Below are positions 56,690-64,000 of a DNA stretch of 64,000 nt, piece after piece. Position 1 is the stretch's first letter. Every line of letters starts with the position of its first letter. Position numbers and translations under genes: made by a program. The notes below the pieces were generated by a model. It was not told where the DNA came from and made no database searches. It saw only the letters and a program-made list of their open reading frames with translations. This stretch comes from Dioscorea cayenensis subsp. rotundata (lineage: Eukaryota; Streptophyta; Magnoliopsida; Dioscoreales; Dioscoreaceae), in contig NC_052479.1 in the NCBI RefSeq assembly GCF_009730915.1, positions 1,612,001 to 1,676,000 on the forward strand. Direction: 5' to 3'.

Positions 56690-58950
56690 AAACAGGAAGA
56701 GAACGAGGAGGAGGAGAAGAAACGAGACGGTCAATGTATAGACATGTCCCACCGACAAACGGGAACGAATGATAGCAGAGCAGAGAACAGTTGAACTGCC
56801 GAGCCCGGGCATTTCTAGCCCGATGATATCACATCATGCTTGCCATTAGACGCTGGTCTCGGCTTGCGCTATCCCGAGTTGGATTCCCGCCAAAGTGAGG
56901 GCTCCTCGATCTTTCGACAAATTTCTTCCAAAGAGATCTTGATTTGGTCCGAAATGAGATCCCGTCAGACTCACACTTCGTAGAGCTTATCCAAAGATAA
57001 AGGATCTTATTACGAAAGCACCCATCCGTAAGAATAGTTTCGATTTTGAAGTGCTACTATCCAAAATTCATAATGATCAACTTTTGAGAACATCGAGTTC
57101 CTCCATCATTCGATCGCTATGGTGGAAGGATTTCTACCAAAAATCCTTGCGGTACCATCGCCAAATCTGCGCCCTGCTCTTATGTTAGGAGGAGGGTGAT
57201 GCATGATGGAGTATCGTGCTAAGTTATTGCTCCTCATTTCCAAAAATCTTTGTGAAGAAAATCAAAATAAAGATAAGTGGTTCACCATTGTGTAAAAGAG
57301 ACTGACACCTGTCTCTGTTGTCAGTTGTTTACACGAGATTTTTCTCAAATGTACCATTTGATTGAAGAAAACTCATGATACAACTATTGTACTTAATTAA
57401 TTGTTATGATATATTATTATCATTAATATATCCGTTATTGTGACAGTCTAAGTACCGCATAATTCTTTAATGATACAAATTATAGCTTTTACAATATTTT
57501 TATATAAAAGTTGATTAACCATAATTTATTAAGAAATGGCCGAGCAGTGAGTCGATTAACTACAATTTATAAAACTCTCGCTTTATCGGCCATCCCAACT
57601 TACTCGGATGTCACTGCTCCGCCCCTCGCGGTTATCACAAAAAGATCGATCGGATCTCAAGAGACCTCTCATGCAAATGTCCCGAGTATCGAGCACCTTG
57701 GTTGTAGACTTGTTGCTTGGAGGAAGATCCGCTGCTCGAATCGAGCAAGGGGACGGGGTATCCTCGATCTTTCCTCTCAACTGCTACTGGGGACGGAGGT
57801 GGAAACTCCTCTCTCGACTTCGTCCGCCAAGATTTTGAGATTCAATCACGGTGGTCCCAACTGGACTCTGTTTAGGCGCCCGACGGCGTGAGTATCCTTT
57901 TGGTCCCGGGTCGGACATCGCTTTCCCGGCTTTTAGAGGTTGTGTTTCCGCTCGTCAGCAAGCTATAGGGCTAACTCTCTTTCCGAAAGACTAGATGATT
58001 CAAATGGCTCGCACCTATGCATATCCTCCGGGCCTCGATTCTTTTTCGGGATCGTCTCCCGATCTCTAATGTTAAGGGGCCAGAGTTAGCGCCCTGTCTT
58101 GTAGCCCTCCGCTCAGCCATCGAGCCATTGTTCTCAGAACTCTGGAGGCCGCTGGAATGTCGGGTAGCGATTAGGGATTCTAAGGCTTGAGTCGATTTCG
58201 CGAATGGTATCTTCTCGCCAAATCCTTCATTGTCTTCCTCTCAACGACGGAGGTTTACGCCGTCCGATTGCAGAACTTCTTTCTGAAAGGCCTCGCCTCA
58301 GGGAAGGTCAACATCTTCTAATCAGTTAGCTTGAAGAATAAAATTCTCCTTGAAAAACCTCACGATCGAGCACTCCTGTTCTATGTCACACGATTGGAGT
58401 CGGCCTGATCACTTTTTTCTTCGCTGTTGGTTCTCTAGGGAGGCTGGGCACATACATCACCAGTCACTGCTACTGCCTCTTCCCTCCTCATGACTTCCGT
58501 GCGTGATCTGAGGTCACTTTACGCTCCAAATGCATCCGAGGATCGATGGGGCAAAGCGAAAGCTCGGGCTATTTCCGATTTAGAAAATCTATTGTATCCT
58601 ATAAATGCGCGTGCATCCACACTGCGCATGTGCGGGTACACCGATCAGTACGATTTTATCCTCAGTTCTCCTGTAGGCTCCCCGAGCGCTCTGAAAGCGT
58701 AAGTCGATGGATCTCATGGCTCTCAATCAGCGCAGCCTAGAGTTCTCTCGTGCAGACTCAAGGGGCTGGCGAAGGAGCCCCGCTCGAGACGGTTCAGCGG
58801 CTAGCCTCGAGAAGTTGTTTCTTGCTCTGTTCGAGATGCAGGAGACCTGCTAAGTCTCTCTCCTCTGTGCAATATTTTCGTTTCACGCCTGAGTCGAGCC
58901 GCTGGTTGCATCTTTTGCGCTTTTATTAATGCACGTGCATCGATCCACCT
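56690..58950 (+). mobile_element. Degenerate LINE, plus strand
   Basis: The frame at 57511-57891 reads RNGRAVSRLTTIYKTLALSA then IPTYSDVTAPPLAV, and CRLVAWRKIRCSNRARGRGI with LDLSSQ. These match the C-terminal part of L1 reverse transcriptase just before zf-RVT. 58250-58450 keeps a KILLEKPHDR-like piece. Boundaries are not resolved, and the rest is too scrambled to assign. Confidence 0.6.
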
Positions 58951-59289
58951 CATCATTATTAAGAGAAACAAGAACAAAAAGAAGAAGTCCAACAAACAAA
59001 CACATAAAACCAAAGCTAGAAAAGCATTATTAGAATTGATGCAATCTCTAACAACCAAACAATTGAAGACCAGAACGAAGACAAAAGCACAGCTTAAAGA
59101 GATTACGACGCTCGCCAGTAACAGGGTCAGTTATCTTCAACTCGTCACGAGGAAAAGAAGACGTGGATCACTATTCTTCTTCTTCTCTTCTTCAGTCTCT
59201 TCTTCTTCCTGCTGGCTATCATCACTCACCAACGACGCTCACTTCATCTCCTTCCTTCTTCTGGTCATTACCACATCATCATCATTTTC
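58951..59289. other. Region similar to the LOR-6 3' flank
   Basis: From about 59160 the 'ttcttcttctcttcttcagt' and 'ttcctcttgagattcttggt' phrases parallel 47320-47410 downstream of LOR-6. No independent gene. Confidence 0.4.
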
Positions 59290-59619
59290 CTCTTGAGATT
59301 CTTGGTTGTTTGCAGAAGTACTACTTGTTCCATGTCCTAATGCTGCCCCTAATGCTGCCTCCACTACAACCCTCAAGGCTCATCACCGCCCCTTCAGCTT
59401 GCCGCGAATACTGCCATTTCTGTTTGTTTTGCCATTGTATTTCCACATTTTGGTGCATCCTTGCATTTGCTGAACTGATGGAAGTATGCTAATCAATGAG
59501 GCAATGAAGGCAAAAAGTCTATGTTTGGACTCGATAGTCACCTTTGAATGCAACGCTGCTCGCCGCTCACCATCACAATATCATGCTGGTCTATATCTAC
59601 GAACATTCATTTCCATAAG
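59290..59619 (-). pseudogene. LOR: LOR exon 3 fragment running into the assembly gap
   Basis: The minus strand at 59463-59590 parallels LOR-6 exon 3. It reads HDIVMVSGEQRCIQR, a stop, then SSPNIDFLPSLPH and FHQ, against HDKVVKVRLANYAFR and SSNIDFAFVASLISIFHQ in LOR-6. Several one- and two-base indels break the frame. The tail region to 59290 matches the Ala-rich end of LOR-6 only weakly. Upstream exons, if present, are in the N gap. It could be a real gene damaged by consensus errors next to a gap. Confidence 0.65.
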
Positions 59620-60619
59620 NNNNNNNNNNNNNNNNNNNNNNNNNNNNNNNNNNNNNNNNNNNNNNNNNNNNNNNNNNNNNNNNNNNNNNNNNNNNNNNNN
59701 NNNNNNNNNNNNNNNNNNNNNNNNNNNNNNNNNNNNNNNNNNNNNNNNNNNNNNNNNNNNNNNNNNNNNNNNNNNNNNNNNNNNNNNNNNNNNNNNNNNN
59801 NNNNNNNNNNNNNNNNNNNNNNNNNNNNNNNNNNNNNNNNNNNNNNNNNNNNNNNNNNNNNNNNNNNNNNNNNNNNNNNNNNNNNNNNNNNNNNNNNNNN
59901 NNNNNNNNNNNNNNNNNNNNNNNNNNNNNNNNNNNNNNNNNNNNNNNNNNNNNNNNNNNNNNNNNNNNNNNNNNNNNNNNNNNNNNNNNNNNNNNNNNNN
60001 NNNNNNNNNNNNNNNNNNNNNNNNNNNNNNNNNNNNNNNNNNNNNNNNNNNNNNNNNNNNNNNNNNNNNNNNNNNNNNNNNNNNNNNNNNNNNNNNNNNN
60101 NNNNNNNNNNNNNNNNNNNNNNNNNNNNNNNNNNNNNNNNNNNNNNNNNNNNNNNNNNNNNNNNNNNNNNNNNNNNNNNNNNNNNNNNNNNNNNNNNNNN
60201 NNNNNNNNNNNNNNNNNNNNNNNNNNNNNNNNNNNNNNNNNNNNNNNNNNNNNNNNNNNNNNNNNNNNNNNNNNNNNNNNNNNNNNNNNNNNNNNNNNNN
60301 NNNNNNNNNNNNNNNNNNNNNNNNNNNNNNNNNNNNNNNNNNNNNNNNNNNNNNNNNNNNNNNNNNNNNNNNNNNNNNNNNNNNNNNNNNNNNNNNNNNN
60401 NNNNNNNNNNNNNNNNNNNNNNNNNNNNNNNNNNNNNNNNNNNNNNNNNNNNNNNNNNNNNNNNNNNNNNNNNNNNNNNNNNNNNNNNNNNNNNNNNNNN
60501 NNNNNNNNNNNNNNNNNNNNNNNNNNNNNNNNNNNNNNNNNNNNNNNNNNNNNNNNNNNNNNNNNNNNNNNNNNNNNNNNNNNNNNNNNNNNNNNNNNNN
60601 NNNNNNNNNNNNNNNNNNN
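59620..60619. other. Assembly gap of exactly 1000 N
   Basis: 1000 undetermined bases, a conventional placeholder length, so the true distance is unknown. It removes the 5' part of the last LOR copy and the 3' exons of ferritin. Confidence 0.99.
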
Positions 60620-61037
60620 TTAGCTGAGGAACAACTTTTTAGAAAAACAAACATTTTTATTTGTATTGTGAATTCAACCATCTCCAATGCAAAATACTAT
60701 CCACAACATGTAAACAACAAGAGAAATATGTACCGCACAATCATACTAATGTATTGTGATGCTGATACATGTACATACAGATACAGAATAACAACAGAAC
60801 AAACAATTCAGAACCTTACACAAAGTCAAACATATAAAAAAAGAAAGTCAAACAATTTATTCACAATACGTAACAAAAGCGATATAGTTTGCAGAAATGG
60901 AATTTCACGAACATAACTTGTAAGGAAATTATTCTCAAATCATCCGCACATATTGTTTTGACTGTGTTATCAGTCAAAGAGAACCAACTTAGCACACTGA
61001 AATCTAAAATATACAGCATTCATGGTTAAAAGCTTAC
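60620..61037 (-). other. Ferritin intron 4 (partial)
   Basis: Begins with a GT donor at 61037-61036 (minus strand) and shows no coding similarity up to the N gap, so exon 5 must lie in the gap. Confidence 0.75.
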
Positions 61038-62563
61038 CATGCAGCGCCTCTCCTTTCTCAGGGTGGTCAAATTCAGAGGGAGGCCTTACAATTGAATGCA
61101 GCTTCACTCTCCCCCCACGTTTGTTCTGACAAATATTCAAAAAATAAAAGAAAATTTATGAAGGGAAAAAAAGGCAAACAAAAGACTGATATAGAGTACA
61201 CCTGAAGTCATGAAGCAAGAAAACATAGCTAACAAAATACCTGGTATTTCATCAGCTTCTCTGCATGCTCCCTCTCTTCCTCACTCGATTCTTTGAAAAA
61301 CCTGAAACAGAAGTTTGATCACAATCAGATGACTTAAAGAAAAGAAAATCAAGCAAATAAAGAATTGTGTTAATTGGCTTCATTGATGACTCACTTGGCA
61401 AAGCCTTTAAGGGCAACGTTATCACGATCGAAGTATGCATACAAGGCATGATAGACATATGAAACATTGTACTCCACACTGTAATTTGAGCATCAAACAG
61501 GATATAGATCAGATACCACGAAACTCAATCTTGCAATTAAAAAGTATAGAACAAAGAAATGAGCAATAAATGCTCAAATTAGTGCTTAAAATAAGAAGAA
61601 TAACACACAGGTAAAAGCCTCAAACACCTCAAAATCAATAGTAATAAAAGAAACAACAATGAAAACACACAACAAGAAGGGCATCTTAGAGATTCTCACA
61701 AAGGGAACCATAGAACACAAAAATGCAAACAAGAGAATGATCAAAGCACATTCTTTTTCACAAAAAGAACCAGCAAAACCCAAACATTCAATTAAGAACC
61801 ACGAAAAACAACATAAGAATAAAAGAAAAACTCAAAAATAAACAAGAAGACATAGATCAGATACACTCAATTTTTGCACTAGAAAGTACAGATCAAAAGA
61901 AATGAACAAGAATTAAAACAAACGCTCAAATTAGTTCTTAAATTTAGAAGAACACCACACTAAGAAAAGTCACTAGAAACAAAGAAACAACAATGTTACA
62001 CAGAACACGAAATCACCTTGAGTATTCTATCAGAAAAATAGAAAATTCAAACAAAAGAATAAAAAAATCCCACTCTCTTTTCCAAAAAAGAAAAAAAGGG
62101 GGAAAAAGGCAAAGATTAAAGTCCAGCAAAAAGGTTCAAGTAATACAAGCACAAAGTGTCACCTTTATGACACAGCCAACCCAAATCTCCAACAAAAAGG
62201 CAGGAAAACAAACCAAAAACAAATAAAACCTCAAGAAAGAACGAAACCCTACTTGATTTGATCGTTGACCGCGGTTTCGCAGTCATGGGAGTAGCACTGG
62301 CGAGCAAGGGACTCATGAGGAGACAAGGGAACAAGAGGCGCTGTCTCAGCCTTGAGCTCCTCAAAAGGCTCAAAGATGACACCCGAGAGAGGCCGGCTAT
62401 CAGCCGCCATGACCACCAAGGCTCCGCCTCTCGGCCCCTTCTTAGAAAGCCTCAAAACAGAGGACAAAGAAGGAAGAGCCACCACAGCTCCATCACCACC
62501 AAAGGGAAATGGTTCCGGCGCCGGAGAACGGAGAGAGAGGGCGAGAGAAGCTCGGGAAAGCAT
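61038..62563 (-). CDS. FER: Plastid ferritin, exons 1-4 (3' end in gap)
   Basis: Iron-storage protein forming a 24-mer shell in plastids. Exons are 62253-62563, 61395-61478, 61241-61301 and 61038-61125, all with GT-AG junctions. Together they give 181 codons plus one base. Residues 1 to about 50 are a Ser/Ala/Leu-rich transit peptide ([20 protein letters not shown]). About 55-85 is the plant extension peptide ending [13 protein letters not shown]. The four-helix core follows: [60 protein letters not shown], then [11 protein letters not shown]. The ferroxidase Glu of VEYNVSY, the Tyr, and the EE..H of EEEREHAE are present. The remaining helices, about 80 residues, are in the N gap. A proximal iron-response element candidate lies at 62693. 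Confidence 0.95.
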
Positions 62564-62692
62564 GGCGATCTTGGAGGAGAAGAAGACGAAGATGAAAAGA
62601 GGAATGGTCTGAGGTGGAGAGTGTGGAAGGTGAGCGTTTATGGATGTTGTAGCGGTTGGATGAGTGACACGTGGACGGTGAGGATAGGAAGA
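62564..62692 (-). promoter_or_regulatory. Ferritin 5' UTR / core promoter with a G-box
   Basis: Between the ATG and the IDRS-like site. It contains a CACGTG G-box at 62668-62673 and a pyrimidine-rich CTTCTTCTCCTCC leader just before the ATG. The only TATA-like text is a weak CATAAA near 62637. Confidence 0.5.
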
Positions 62693-62708
62693 GTGTGGCA
62701 GGCGCGTG
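62693..62708 (-). promoter_or_regulatory. Candidate iron-dependent regulatory sequence (IDRS)
   Basis: The minus strand reads CACGCGCCTGCCACAC, 13 of 16 matches to the IDRS (CACGAGGCCGCCACAC) that represses plant ferritin promoters under low iron. It lies 130 bp upstream of the ATG, on the sense strand, at the expected proximal position. Confidence 0.65.
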
Positions 62709-63269
62709 CTCTAGTACATTCCATTTCGGAATATTTGTGAGCTGGCATTTTGAGGGGTCTTATCTGCCGATTGCTTTTCTTTTTCTCTTTTTGGCATTTA
62801 TACCCATGAAAACATATAAAATAAGTAAAATATATATATATATATATATAAATCTTTTTCTTGGCTCCGCCGTGGTTTCAGAAATAAATTATGAGATTTT
62901 TAATTAGTCCTAGAGATTACGTGTGTCGTTTGTTTGTGTTTTTCTGTATTTTTCGTTTTTCTTTTCCGTGCATGGATCCTATTTTATCGGTCTATTCCAT
63001 TTTTTTCAAAAAATATTAAATATTAATAATTTTTTGGACTATTTACATCATATCTTTACATAAGATGTTGTTTCTATAAAAGTCCAAAATTGAACTCTAA
63101 AAATTCAAAGAAAATAAAATAAAGGTTAGATATTTGTTGAGCTTGCTTTATGCTTAGGCATACTTATGATTTCTCATAAATAGTAGTGCTTGTCACCCGC
63201 AGATACTTAATTTATTAAAGTTAATTAATTTAGTTTAGATATTTATTGAGCTTACTTCATGCTTATGCA
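62709..63269. other. Intergenic DNA with an (AT)n tract and a diverged tandem unit
   Basis: An (AT)n run lies at about 62830-62851. 63126-63230 is partly repeated at 63231-63269 plus 63518-63590 ('gatattt.ttgagctt', 'ttaaagttaattaat'), the second copy being split by the hAT MITE. Confidence 0.55.
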
Positions 63270-63509
63270 CAGTGACAAACTTAAAAATTTAGTACAGTCT
63301 GGGTTTAAATAAAAATTAATTTTCATGATAAACACACTGTGTCCTAATTACGGTTTCAGTCCGGGTTTAAATAAAAATCAATTTTCATGATAAACACACT
63401 GTGTCCTAATTACGGTTTCACCATGGGCTTCCCTTTCCTCAACCCAGATTTAAACTTTATCGGCTGGAGGGCTTCAGCCCAGGCTGTCACCCATGTGGGT
63501 CCGCCACTG
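63270..63509. mobile_element. hAT-type MITE with a perfect 8-bp target duplication
   Basis: Starts CAGTGACAAAC and ends GGTCCGCCACTG. Flanked by CTTATGCA at 63262-63269 and 63510-63517. The interior contains a 62-bp tandem duplication ('gggtttaaat' at 63301 and 63363). 240 bp, non-coding. Confidence 0.9.
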
Positions 63510-63920
63510 CTTATGCATGCTCCTAACTTGGCATAAATAAGAGTGATTGTCATCCATAGGTACTTAGTTCATTAAAGTTAATTAATCGAGTTTTTTTTTA
63601 ACTTAACTTAAAGTAAAGTTTTATAAGATTTCTCTTTAAAATAATTTGAAAAGTTATATATAACTATAAAATATAATTACATTAATGTTATAAACAAATA
63701 TTTTAATGGATGCCTCATGTAGTAATTTCAACAGTAGTGTATAGCATTACTATAGTAACTTCTAGATATCATCGTAGCAGGTACCGTAACATCAGTAAAG
63801 CAACCGCCCATGTGGTAATCAGTAGTGCACCACGGCATCGATTACTATTCCACCAACCAGTAGTATTTTTGGACCGCCGGATCGAATCGATCCCTGCCGC
63901 TCATTCAACTCTTAGAACCC

Positions 63921-63928
63921 CTATAAAT
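63921..63928 (+). promoter_or_regulatory. TATA box of a unit leaving the window
   Basis: CTATAAATACCCC is followed about 30-40 bp later by purine-rich 'gagatatagaaaagagaag', as in a plant core promoter and 5' UTR. No coding sequence is visible before the window ends. It could also be an LTR promoter. Confidence 0.4.
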
Positions 63929-64000
63929 ACCCCCTCATTTTCTGTATATTTTTGAGATATAGAAAAGAGAAGAGAAAGAAAAGAGAAATAAAAGAAGAAA

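Noticed and set aside
59486-60916. Very long open frames on both strands
   Set aside because: They consist almost entirely of the 1000-N gap.
62258-62740. 160-residue plus-strand frame
   Set aside because: Antisense shadow of ferritin exon 1 and its promoter.

Overview
This window is nuclear DNA from a flowering plant. The evidence is spliced genes with GT-AG introns, a plastid-type ferritin gene, a cluster of LURP-one-related (LOR, DUF567) genes, and a dense load of plant Copia, Gypsy-type, LINE, SINE, CACTA, Harbinger, hAT and Stowaway elements. The AT-rich background looks unlike a grass, but the species cannot be fixed from the sequence.

The recognisable host genes are all on the minus strand. 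Four LOR genes have an intact three-exon structure (6953-7799, 15400-16175, 25956-26790, 47445-48327). At least four broken LOR fragments lie between or beside them (17118-17293, 24235-24440, about 25700-25772, about 59460-59619). This is a tandem cluster still undergoing duplication and loss. Next comes a 1000-base N gap (59620-60619), then the first four exons of a plastid ferritin gene (61038-62563) whose last exons fall in the gap.

Layout. 1-5659: non-autonomous LTR retrotransposon with two diverged LTRs, inserted into a Copia gag (5660-6272). 6273-8350: LOR-1 and a Stowaway element. 9103-13754: Tourist and Harbinger elements. 14172-17293: hAT MITE, LOR-2 and a LOR remnant. 17798-23178: Copia with identical 160-bp LTRs but broken coding sequence. 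24235-26790: LOR remnants and LOR-5. 27726-33239: hAT element and a 4.7-kb Copia with 418-bp LTRs. 34090-37650: two abutting Copia remnants split by a Tourist-like element. 37678-40430: segmental duplication copy 1, containing a long-TIR element with a captured coding fragment. 41095-42605: CACTA-type 3' end carrying GLE1 exons. 42606-44880: nested hAT-like repeats. 47445-48327: LOR-6. 49151-53188: SINE, then a CACTA-type element carrying a Notchless (NLE) exon and a calmodulin exon, split by a LINE. 54110-57480: segmental duplication copy 2, filled with LINE fragments. 59290-62708: LOR remnant, gap, ferritin and its promoter. 63270-63509: hAT MITE. 63921: TATA box of a unit that leaves the window.

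The most unusual content is the pair of CACTA-type ends carrying intron-containing pieces of three unrelated housekeeping genes (GLE1, NLE, calmodulin). Next is the Copia element whose LTRs are identical although its frames are shattered, which points either to trans-mobilisation or to consensus errors. Several TE-rich regions (1-5659, 18000-22350, 55000-58900) carry an excess of small indels, so broken frames there should be read with caution.
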